Shown here in pieces: positions 45,818-55,876 of a stretch of 64,000 nucleotides of DNA. This DNA is from Proteles cristata cristata. Lineage: Eukaryota > Chordata > Mammalia > Carnivora > Hyaenidae. The position numbers were made by a program, and so were the translations under genes. The notes under the pieces are model-generated. The model was not told the origin of the DNA. It searched no databases and saw nothing but the letters and a program-made list of their open reading frames with translations. The stretch covers positions 496,001 to 560,000 of the forward strand of contig JAESUZ010003105.1 in assembly GCA_017311185.1 (NCBI GenBank), read 5' to 3'. Numbering within the stretch: position 1 is the stretch's first letter; each line of letters starts with the position of its first letter.

Positions 45818-48265
45818 CTAAAGTAACAATAAGAGAAAAGTTTGGCTCACCAGAACCTATGTTTTAAGTGAGAAAAAAATTTACTCTAAAATGCAATTTG
45901 AATATTAAAATCATCACTTACTGATTTGTTTTTAAATGCTAAAGAGAAGTTATTCATACTAGCACTGAATGATCAGTCTATTTATACTGTACAAAAACGT
46001 GGAAAAAATAATGCTCTAGTCATTATATAAAATATTAGTCCAAATTCAAACATTCATTAGCATTGAAACATTTCTTTGGTAGTAAAGCATGAGATGCTCT
46101 TAAAATCTTGACAATTCAATAAGAAATAAGTATGTTACTAAGAGTTATGCACATTCAGTTTTACTGAAAAGCAACTAGGTTATATTTTGACATTACAGAA
46201 GCAAACAAACATCAACTTACCAAAAGCTTTGGAATGAAAGAGTAATATGTTTATATGTTCATATTACATAATTTCTGCTATAAATTCTATTCTTAAGCTT
46301 TTAGTGTAATTAGCTTGAATGTTATAAATGGTTTATTTAATAGGTATCAAAGACAGGTGTAACTCAGTAGAGTTTTCACTTAACTGAGAACAAATAAACC
46401 TGTAATGGTCTGGAAAAGTTAACTACTATCTGAATGATAAGGCCTAAAAGCAATTAATTACATAATACTTTATTTGCAGCTCTATTAATTTAATCTAAAA
46501 TAGTATAACATACTGTACAAGTTCAGTATCAGGATTACCAAACCAAAGATGGCTTTTCTTAGAAGACTAAAAGCACTAAACAATAAATGCATTTTATGTA
46601 ACTTTTTCCAGGGTTCCCACTTTTCCTTAAACAAAAATGTTAAAGGAGGAAACCAGCGTTTAAAATGGCTCTTAAATTCACTCTTATCAAATATCCACTG
46701 TTTCCTAGAGATTCTGTATGTTGTTTAAGTTAATTAAGCAAGCACAGTCATAATGAGGTTTGGAATATTACAAAGTTGGCAAAGAGGACGCAAATAAGCA
46801 ACAACCGTACTGGGAGTTTACAGGTTCTCTAATTTTATTAGTTTCCAGACAACCTTAAACACCTTAGTTTAAGGAAGGGCTTGTTCACTACCCTCTCTCT
46901 AGAACCTAAAACTACACCTGGCACATAGTAGATACTCAGTATTTGTAAAATAAATGAATAAAATGAGACTATGAGTATTTCTTAGAGTAAGTGTTTATCC
47001 AAGAAAAAGCACACTTAGACACGTAAGACAAAACCTAACCGCCAACACCCTAATTACCAGGAGTCAAGTTTCCACTCCCGAATTGCCAATATTTTATATC
47101 AGGTTATCCTCTTATCCAACCACTGCTTCCATAGAAGAATTTTATTAGGTAAGGTTTCCTTTATTTGATCTTTTCAAAGCACACATGTGCATTCATATGT
47201 TAAATATCCTATTTGACAGAATATTAAATACTGGAGCTACATATTATCTCCTATCTATTTAGAAAATAGTATTGATTAGGATAAGGTAATTTGGTAAAAT
47301 GCATACAGAAAATCATTTGTTGTTGAAGTACAGCCCTTTAATGTACAACAAGGTATATCCTTTATATAGCACCATGATGCTACATTTGAAACCAAGCCTG
47401 CAATATGGCATCTTCCTTTGAAAACATTAATTAATAAGATGCAAGAATTTTCGTGCCTGGACAGCAGAAGTTTAATCAGCAGAATAACGTGTCATTTGAA
47501 AGCCCTAGTTGTATTTCTCAAGTGATGCTCATTATCTTTTATGTTTAATAGGTTAAGGGAACAAATATCCAAGAGATTCTATATTTTGTAACAGAAGAAT
47601 CAGCCTTGCTTTCCGTTTTAAGTCAGATATGAAATAGAAATGTAGAATAGAGGCTGTTCCAAAATCAAAGTAGAAATGTCAAAAACATTTCACTAATACA
47701 ATTATATGCAAAAGCAAAAACAAAAACAAAACTACACATCAAAATGACTTTTAAAGTTTAAATATAATATTAATGGATCTATGGCAATTTTCATATAGCC
47801 CTTTGAAAAGCACCAAGTGGTTTTTTCATACTTTATTGATTTTTATCTACTAGAAAATATAAACAGATTTCAAAAGGCTTTTTAGAATATTCATTTGAAG
47901 AAAAAAGGGGGTAATGACGGTACTAACCGATAACATAACCTGAGATGTTAGACAACTGGAAAAGTATAGTCTGTCAAATAAGATATTGCTGTTAAACATT
48001 TTATTAGGAAAATAAAAACATTAAGTCTTATAAAAGAAACTATTATGATACCATTTTAAGTGAAAAAATGCACAGATGGTAACAGCTACCTTCATGTGCT
48101 GAAGTAAGTCCCATAATTCCAAGGGCATGTTCAAAGGAATAATGCAGAATAAAAATGGCTATATAAAGAAAAATGAGGGTATATAACCTGAATTACTGAT
48201 ATATAAAAATGTGAGACATATACAGAGCAAAAAAATATTTTTGGCTTATTTAAAATTAATTATGG
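45818..48265. other. unassigned, repeat-poor sequence
   Basis: No SINE or L1 is visible. An L2 3' end lies at 46895-46965. No other gene signal that I can support. Confidence 0.5.
46895..46965 (+). mobile_element. L2 3' end fragment
   Basis: 'acacctggcacatagtagat' then 'actcagtatttgtaaaataa' and 'atgaa' match the terminal words of L2. Confidence 0.6.
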
Positions 48266-48466
48266 TTTAAAAAATGTTTATTTATTTATTTCTGACAGGG
48301 AGTACAAGCAGAGGAGAGTCAGAGAGAGGGAACACTGAATCTGAAACAGGCTCCAGGCTCTGAGGCATCAACACAGAGCCTGATGTGGGGCTTAAACCCA
48401 CAAACTGTGAGATCATGACCTGAGCCAAAGTCAGCCATTTAACTGACTGAGCCACCCAGGCACCCC
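48266..48466 (-). mobile_element. CAN-SINE, older copy
   Basis: Reversed copy: 'caggctccaggctctgaggc', 'tgatgtggggcttaaaccca' and head 'ctgagccacccaggcacccc'. Target duplication unclear (taatt on both sides). Confidence 0.9.
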
Positions 48467-49042
48467 TAATTTTAGTTTTCTAATAGTTAGTGAAGATGCA
48501 TGCTATCATTGAAGAGAATTTTCTGTTGAAATAGAAATTTTAAAAATTCTGTGGAACCTCTATAGCTGTCTCTTAGTCTAACTGCCACCTTAGTTCTGTA
48601 CAGTAAAGCTGTCTTAGTAAGTGAAATAATATTGTAAAGTAGGTCCTTTGGGAACTTCTTTTGGAAAAGTTTGTGGCTTGGGTACATGACGGAACTGCTT
48701 TCTTGTAATGCATTTTATAATACAGTTGTGTAAGTCATAATACAGAAGTCCCAATAAATTTAACTCCTCATAGTAATTCTTTTATGTGGAATAAAATTAC
48801 TACAAAATGATACCACAGCATTATGAAAATATTTTTGATCACGTTATAATCTATACACGGAGACTGAAACCACAGATATTATATATTAACATAAGAATGC
48901 TATTTATAAATGCAACTGTACCATAGAGACATGGCCATAACTAAAGGCAAAAAGGGAACTAATAAGTTCACCTGTAAATGTTACCCGAATTTTATGATAC
49001 ATGAATGATATTTATTCATTGTTTTTAAAACACAAAGCTAAG

Positions 49043-49266
49043 TGGGGCACCTGGGTGGCTCAGTTGGTTGGGCGGCTGACTTTGGCTCAGGTCATGATCT
49101 CACGGTTCGTGGGTTTGAGCCCCGAGTTGGGCTTTGTGCTGACAGCTAGCTCAGAGCCCGGAGCCTGTTTCAGGTTCTGTGCCTCCCTCTCTCTCTGACC
49201 CTCCCCTGCTCACGCTGTCTCTCTCTCTCTCAGAAATAAATAAAACGTTAAAAAAAAACAAAACCA
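49043..49266 (+). mobile_element. CAN-SINE, feliform type
   Basis: Head 'ggggcacctgggtggctcag', CT block, 'cagaaataaataaaacgtta' tail. Target duplication aaaacacaaagctaag, 16 bases, at 49027-49042 and 49267-49282, perfect. Confidence 0.96.
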
Positions 49267-49760
49267 AAAACACAAAGCTAAGCAAATATGAAAAACTTTT
49301 TATCAGATTATAGGGCCTCCTCTATCCTTTATTCTCTGTTCCTGTGGTACTTTCCAACCTTTTACAGGCCACGGCACATGTAGAAAGTGATTATTCACGT
49401 ACGTGGTACACGCTGGACAATGGAAATTGCCCTCTGTCTACCCCTGACCATCTGTAACTCCTCATGCGTACAAGTGCACTGCTACTCTCATTTTAGGCCT
49501 ATGATATAATACCAAAGTGTGAAAAAAGTTATTTCTACTTTTTACTATCACCTAAATAATAGTATGTCTCTTGGGAAAATTTATGAAATTTATGAGTCCA
49601 TTTCACTTTTAAATAAATGTAAGTGGCATTTACCAAAAAATGGCATTTTTTGTTATGATTCACAAAAGCGAGCACTGATAAATCTAATTCAAGAAACAGA
49701 TCTGGGAGGGGACAGAAATGCTAAGATTCTTCTAAACAATAATTTAAAGTGTTCTAACTT

Positions 49761-49976
49761 ATGAACTTAAAAAAATTTTTTTAATGTTTATTTATTTGAG
49801 AGAGAGATAAAGTGCATGAAAGAGTGACCATGAGTAGGAGAGGGGCAGGGATGAGAGAGAATGAGAGAATTTCAAGCAGGCTCTGTGCTTAAGGCTCAAT
49901 TGCACGAACCACGAGCTCATGACTGGAGCCAAAACTAAGAGTCAGATGCTCAACCAACTAAGCCACCCTGGCGTCC
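49761..49976 (-). mobile_element. CAN-SINE, older copy
   Basis: Reversed, diverged body; head 'actaagccaccctggcgtcc'. Target duplication ctaactt at 49754-49760 and 49977-49983. Confidence 0.9.
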
Positions 49977-50557
49977 CTAACTTGCCTAAACTTTTAATTA
50001 GACCATGAATACCAAGTTAAAAAAAAAAAAATCACAACTCATTTTAAAAACCTCATCACAGAAATAAAATGGTGTAGGAGAGCAATAATACAGCCTTTTG
50101 TGTTTATAAATACCTCAAAGTCTCAAATGACTGACCAGAAAATATACATGAAGAGTAAGAGAAGCAAGACTATTTTGTAAATACAAAACAAACAAAAAAC
50201 AAATACAATAAATTAAACAGTAATATAAGGTATAATCAAAAAAAGAAAGTTATAAAAACCAATTAAGAGTACCATACCTATTCACCATATTTTAAAAAGA
50301 CTGTAAAGCAAAATTTTTTGTTCATTGGATGAAGTCTCTTCAAAGGTGGTATCTCTTCCTTTGTTAGTGAAAGAGCCCTCTACCCCAAAGCCACAAAGTG
50401 ACATCTACCATCAAAGAATGCTAATAAATAGCACATTTCCCGCTTCAGTTGGTAAAACCAGCTGCTGATTTATTAGGTATCTAGAGATGCAGGTTCATCC
50501 TGTTCCAGTTTACAGGATACTCATCTGCAGCAAAGGCTACTTAGAGAAATTTCACAC

Positions 50558-50691
50558 CTGCTGACATGGGTCGGACTACATCTTCCTACTACTCGTTCCA
50601 GCATTCTTCCAACAGATGTGCACGCTGTTTCTCCTTCTGAGAAACAGCACATGGAGTCCAAGCACTTGATACTTGAATTTGCTTTAATAAG
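50558..50691 (-). other. candidate exon, minus strand
   Basis: In minus orientation a strong pyrimidine tract and 'aactcctccag' acceptor precede 134 bases ending at CAG before gtgtga, a good donor. One frame is open throughout but unusually rich in Cys. A second reads LLKQIQVSSAWTPCAVSQKE, then KQRAHLLEECWNE and two stops. Neither is recognised. Splice signals are better than the coding evidence. Confidence 0.25.
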
Positions 50692-52330
50692 CTGGAGGAG
50701 TTAAAGTAGAAAAAAAAAATAGTTATTTATAGATTTGGATTTCCAAAAAGCATTAAGCAATTACAACAAGCACTTTAAAACCAAATGTAATGTATATAAA
50801 TATATATGTTTTCTATAAGATGGAAATGGATGGAAGGTTCTAAAAGTAATATGCAAAAATATTTAAAAGGCACTGTGACCTAAATTAGAAGCCAAACAAA
50901 AATAATTATATAAAAATAGCTGGATATTATTTAAACCTGCAAAGATTTTGGATTTTATCTTATAATAAATTAAACAATTTATTATAGTCAAAATGATTAA
51001 CATCACTCAAATGGAATGAATTCTAATTCTTCTTTGAGTTTCTGTTTACATGAAATCTTCCTGTAATTTCAATTGAAAATTTCTAGCAGTTGGGAAAAGT
51101 GGAGTGTGAGCCATTCTGAAGACTGGGAAATAACAATCAGGAAGGACCTAACCCCAATCTTCAACAGCAATAGTAGAAAATACTTTATGTAAACGTGCCA
51201 GGTTCTAAGCAGTCTACATATACACACTCCATAATTATCCTTGAAAAAAGCATCATTTACCTTAAATTTGCTAGCAACCAATCATGCCCATAATCAGCTT
51301 ATCTTGCTTTTAAAAAACTAACTAATGTTACATGTATTAAAATCTATTAAACAAGTGACTTATTACTATTAAGATTTTTATTAATTTCTGAAGGTGTGCA
51401 AGATTTATACTGATTCAGGCATAAATAACCAAGCAAAATAACTTAAAACCATTACTACCAATAATTTCAATCCTGTCAAAATGAGGGGAAAAAATGGTAT
51501 GACCACATAGCCCAGTGAATCCCAACCCTGGTTTTGACACAGACAAGGATACTCCTAAATTCTCAGGGGTTATTATTTTAAACAAACTTGTTTTCATTCA
51601 CTCTCCTTTACATATGTAACATACTGTACAACAAATCTTTGGAGTACAGAGGAGGGAGAACAACAAAAATACATTTATTAGAGTGTTCCAATTCACGAAG
51701 GTTGGGAATCACCAAGTGCTGAGTGCAGGCATGGAGACAGTTGTGGAGATACTCACAATGGACAGAAGACGAGTATGAGGAACATAAATAACCTGGCACT
51801 CTGACTGTAAGCGATGGGTATGATCTGCAAACTCCCTGCCCAGAGAAATCCTGCTGAACAGCAGGCAGTGTGACAACACGGTTCCTGTTTCACAATTACC
51901 TGATTGCACCAATGTCCTAGGGTCTGCTAAGCACTGAGAAATAGCCAAGTTTTACTAGTTCTTTCATGACAACACCCTTGGTTTAGGACTGTTTATGGTA
52001 TAGTTTCTTAATCTGTGTTTTGAGAGATGTTTTATAGATGTTTCACGAAAAAAAGTTCTGTGGACAATTAACTAAGTTTGGGAAACAGTTCAATAATGGT
52101 CTAGACGGACTTTCTGAGTAAAGGGCTGTCAATAAGTTAGGATGTGTGGTCAGTCTCCACGGGGAGAGCTAGACATAGTGCAATTCTCAAACTTGTTTTT
52201 TTTTTTTTTTAAAGGAAAACCCTAAAGTAAAATTGCACCCACTACCCTTAGGAATCAGTCAACACTAGGAAGAACATTAATATTCAGAGAAATAGTTTAG
52301 GAAATGCTGGTTTAAGTAACAAGATTTCAT
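50692..52330. other. unassigned sequence
   Basis: No SINE or L1. The short minus frames at 51069-51281 and 51415-51948 show no recognisable domain. Phrases near 51500 and 52170 suggest worn DNA-transposon fragments, too weak to name. Confidence 0.45.
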
Positions 52331-52479
52331 CAGTCTCTCAGTTTCCTCTTGGGGCTCCGATTTCCTCTATCTCAAAATCACCTTCTATAGGAAAGCAGGA
52401 TTCTAAAGCTCCCACATACTCAGAAAGTACAACACAGCAAGGAGGCCTTCAGGTCCTTTTTAACCTGACCTCAGGTTGC

Positions 52480-52740
52480 CTTTCCTGCCCAACTTCCCAA
52501 TGCTCCTGTCCAGTCTTCACACAGCCAACCAATGCAGTGTTCCTTGCCTCTGGGCGTTATGTCAGGGCTGGTCACCAAATAGGGTCAGAATGCTGACTTC
52601 TACACCCAGTTCAGTTTAAATACTATCATCTTCATGAAACCTGCCTCACCTCTCCAACTATCAGTAATCTCTTTCTGGATTCTATTCCATTGCTTGTTTG
52701 TATAACTTAGATGGTATATGCACTTATATTCAACTTTTAT
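52480..52740 (+). mobile_element. L2 LINE 3' fragment
   Basis: 'cttcatgaaacctgcctcac', 'cagtaatctctttctggatt' and 'gtttgtataacttagatggt' parallel the L2 3' region. Diverged. Confidence 0.5.
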
Positions 52741-52849
52741 TTATTGAGCAAGGCACTGTCTTGGTTCCTATAGGAGAGAGCAATCTAGTGAGTTAGTAAG
52801 TTAATAAGGGTAAAGAAAAAGGTGGGAGATAAGTCAGGAACAAAGAATA

Positions 52850-53075
52850 ATGGAAGTTACATTAATGGAATACTTACTGTGTATGTGCCAATTACTATTA
52901 AGATGCTTCTCATGGATTATTCTCATTTAAAACTTATAAGCATCATATTCAGAAACATTTTATAGATGAGGAAACAGAGAAGTTGAGAATTTGTTCAAGA
53001 TCACCTTGCTGAGGCCTGAGACTTGTTTTCTTTAATCCATAGCCCAAGCCTCTTTAGCATGTTATTGTACTTCCT
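52850..53075 (+). mobile_element. MIR SINE
   Basis: 'aatacttactgtgtatgtgc', 'ttatagatgaggaaacagag' and 'caagatcaccttgctgaggc' follow the MIR consensus order, including the conserved core. Confidence 0.75.
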
Positions 53076-53349
53076 TCTTATAATTATGGTATAGAGACAG
53101 ACTACAAATACTAAAAAAGAGGAGGAAAGGTTCAAACCCAGCTGTTGTTGCCGGTATCAGTGGGAGGGCATGAAAAATTTTATGGAAAAGATAGCATCCG
53201 AAACACATTTTGAAGACTGGGTGGGATTTCAGTAGCTGCTAGGTGAAGAGAATGAGTAACTATGTGTGGGTAGAAAAGGATGATGTGTATTCAGCACATG
53301 TTAAGTCTCAGTGTAAGAAAGTAGCTGTTATGTCTGCTTCCTTGCAAAA

Positions 53350-53420
53350 AGACCAGAGCCACTCAAAGTGTGATCCATGGATCAGTGTTGGTTGGAAAAC
53401 ATTTGTTACTGGCCTATGAG
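53350..53420 (+). mobile_element. possible MER5A-type DNA transposon fragment
   Basis: 'agccactcaaagtgtgatcc' and 'atggatcagtgttgg' resemble the start of MER5A (…ctcaaagtgtggtccatggaccagcag…), a short hAT-Charlie derivative. Confidence 0.5.
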
Positions 53421-53559
53421 GAGGTAAGTGTTTATGATCTATAAGAATAAGAGGTTAAAAAATTTTCTGGCAATTTGACAGAATACTTTTATAACTGTTG
53501 AATCTAATAATAATTTTAAAATCAAAGCTTATTTATCTTTTAAATTGTATTTCCTAGTA

Positions 53560-53879
53560 TAACTGATCCCAAATGACATGGGTTTGAATTGCATGGTCCA
53601 CTTACACATAAATTTTTTTTCAGTAAGTACACGTACAGTACTGCAAATGTATTTTCTCTTCCTTGTGATTTTTCTCTCTAGCTTACTTTATTGTGAAAAT
53701 GTACTACATAATACCTATAACATACAATATATGTTAACTGGCACTTCATGTTATTGATAAGGCTTCTAAGACTTCTAGTCACCAATATTAGTTAGGTTTC
53801 TGAGTCAAGAGCTATACGTGGATTTTTTACTGCATAAGGGATCAGTAAACCTCTAACCCCCACATTATTCAAGGATCAA
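53560..53879 (+). mobile_element. MER2 DNA transposon (Tigger-type)
   Basis: 'gggtttgaattgcatggtcc', 'gcaaatgtattttctcttcc', 'gcttactttattgtgaaaat' and the end 'attcaaggatcaactgta' give an almost full-length MER2 in plus orientation. Opposite strand to the copy at 40292. No coding region. Confidence 0.83.
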
Positions 53880-53894
53880 CTGTAACTCATTTTT

Positions 53895-54113
53895 TTTTTA
53901 AATATTTTTTTAATTTATTTCTAGGAGAGAGAGAGAGAGAGAGCGTGAGCGGGGGAGGGTCAGAGAGAGAGGGAGTCACAGACTGAAACAGGCTCCAGGC
54001 TCTGAGCTGGCAGTCAGCACAGAGCCCGACGCGGGGCTCGAACCCACGAACTGCGAGATCAATGACCTAAGCGAAAGTCGGACGCTTAACCGACTAAGCC
54101 ACCTAGGCGCCCC
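53895..54113 (-). mobile_element. young CAN-SINE, feliform type
   Basis: Reversed near-consensus copy inserted at the very end of the MER2. Target duplication ctgtaactcattttt at 53880-53894 and 54116-54130, perfect. Confidence 0.96.
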
Positions 54114-54196
54114 ATCTGTAACTCATTTTTATTGCATTATACAAAAGTATTGGTCCGTAATGGACTGGAAATTAAAAACCACAAAACAAGAAAACA

Positions 54197-54408
54197 GGGG
54201 CGCCTGGGTGGCTCAGTCAGTTGAGCGTCCGACTTCAGCTTGGGTCTATGAGTTAAAGCCCTGCATTGGGCTCTGTGCTGACAGTTCATGGCCTGGAGCC
54301 TGCTTTGGATTCTGTGTCTCCCTTTCTCTCCACCCTTCCCCCACTCATGCTGTATCTCTCTCTCAAAAATAAATAAATGTTAAAAAAAAATTAAAAAAAA
54401 AAAAACCA
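54197..54408 (+). mobile_element. CAN-SINE, feliform type
   Basis: Head 'ggggcgcctgggtggctcag', shortened middle (B box degraded to 'gagttaaagccctgc'), CT block, long A-rich tail. Target duplication acaagaaaaca at 54186-54196 and 54409-54419. Lies 83 bases from the opposite-strand SINE. Confidence 0.94.
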
Positions 54409-54925
54409 ACAAGAAAACAAACTGGTCTTTCACATTTGGCAACGGAACACCAAACTAGACTAGAAACTAGAGAGAAACTAGGAGTCTGCCTTGTATTTCT
54501 TAATTTAACAACTTGTGTTTTGCTTATATAGCTGGTACTCTAATGACAAGGATTCACTGAAGATGATGTCTGCAGCATTTGAGTGCCACATATGTGCAGA
54601 ACACTGCTTAAGTCTGGATCTAATTTTCGGTAATCTTATTTTGTACTCATCACCTTTCACTTTAAAATCTAAGGAAAAGTATTAATACATGGACAACCCC
54701 AGAGAGAGTAAATATCTTGAAATATAAAAAATGTTATAAAGAAATGACTTCTTCAGATCACCTTTTGAATTAAGCTAAAAAATATATATTTTACATACAT
54801 TATATATATAAAATGTACATAAAAACCCCAGATGCTTATAAATGCTGAATGCTGGTTAGCTGTGTAAAGCCGCTATCTATATAAAAAACTACACTGTTCC
54901 CTAACAAACTCCCAAGCTCTACCAC

Positions 54926-54929
<4 letters not shown>

Positions 54930-54991
<62 letters not shown>

Positions 54992-54999
54992 ATATATCT
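54930..54999. repeat. (TA)n microsatellite with TATG units
   Basis: About 25 uninterrupted TA units (54931-54979) followed by three TATG/TATGTA units and more TA. Pure and long, so probably length-variable. Confidence 0.97.
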
Positions 55000-55067
55000 T
55001 TGATCTCATATTCAGGAACTGGGAGCCCAGCCAGAGTACGTGCAGCCACAGCTGCCAATAAAACTAA
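55000..55067 (-). other. candidate exon beside the TA repeat, minus strand
   Basis: In minus orientation a clear acceptor 'cttttcctacccccag' is followed by an open frame LVLLAAVAARTLAGLPVPEY then EIK, which then runs into the TA repeat as alternating Ile-Tyr codons. No GT donor lies between the frame and the repeat. Either the donor was lost or, more likely, the frame is chance. Confidence 0.15.
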
Positions 55068-55635
55068 CTGGGGGTAGGAAAAGGACGGAGCATTTAAATC
55101 TCATTTCATTCAAAGTAAGGAGAGGGAATTATTTGTTTTTTCAGACTGCTTATAAATATGAGAAAACAAAAACAAGCAAAGCAATGCAAAGCAAAGCAAA
55201 CCCTACCTGCTGGCACTTTAATTTACCAGAAATTCTGATTTATTGGTAAGACTTACTCTCTACTGCACTTGCTTCCCAGGAATGACCACATAACTTAGAG
55301 CTAAAAGGGCTGCCCAGCAAAACAACTATGGAGATTCAATATGACTATGTATGGTTAATAAAAATTTTCATCTTTACAGAACTTGCCTTTTGAAACAAAT
55401 TCTGACTCACTGCTCTTATTCCATTATTTTCATGTCAATAATAATAAACAATTAAAGGTTTCTCTTAGTGCTTCTGCTTCTATATATCTTCTTTCTTGAA
55501 TCTTCTAAATGTTAGAAAATTGTCATACATCTCTAAATCAGTCATTTCTATGATATCTTACCTATCAAATCAAACAGCTTAAGAATTAGTAAACTATTAA
55601 CTATATATGTTCTATTGCCTTTAAAATGGATTTAT

Positions 55636-55863
55636 GGGGCACCTGGGTGGCTCAGTTGGTTGAGCGTCTGATTACACCTCAGGTCATGATCTCATGGTTC
55701 ATGGGTTCAAGCCCCACATCAGGCTCTATGCTGACAGCTAGCTCAGAGCCTGGAGCCTGTTTCAGATTCTGTATCTCCCTCTCTCTCTGACCCTCCCCTG
55801 TTCACGCTATCTCTCTTTCTCTCTCAGAAATAAATAAAACATTAAAAAATAAATTAAAAAAAT
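55636..55863 (+). mobile_element. CAN-SINE, feliform type
   Basis: Head 'ggggcacctgggtggctcag', 'gctgacagctagctcagagc', CT block, double A-rich tail. Target duplication aaaatggatttat (55623-55635) and aaaatgggtttat (55864-55876), one mismatch. Confidence 0.95.
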
Positions 55864-55876
55864 AAAATGGGTTTAT

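Noticed and set aside
54873..55058. Frame with a long Ile-Tyr repeat
   Set aside because: The repeat is simply the TA microsatellite translated; kept only as a weak exon remark because of the acceptor at its start.
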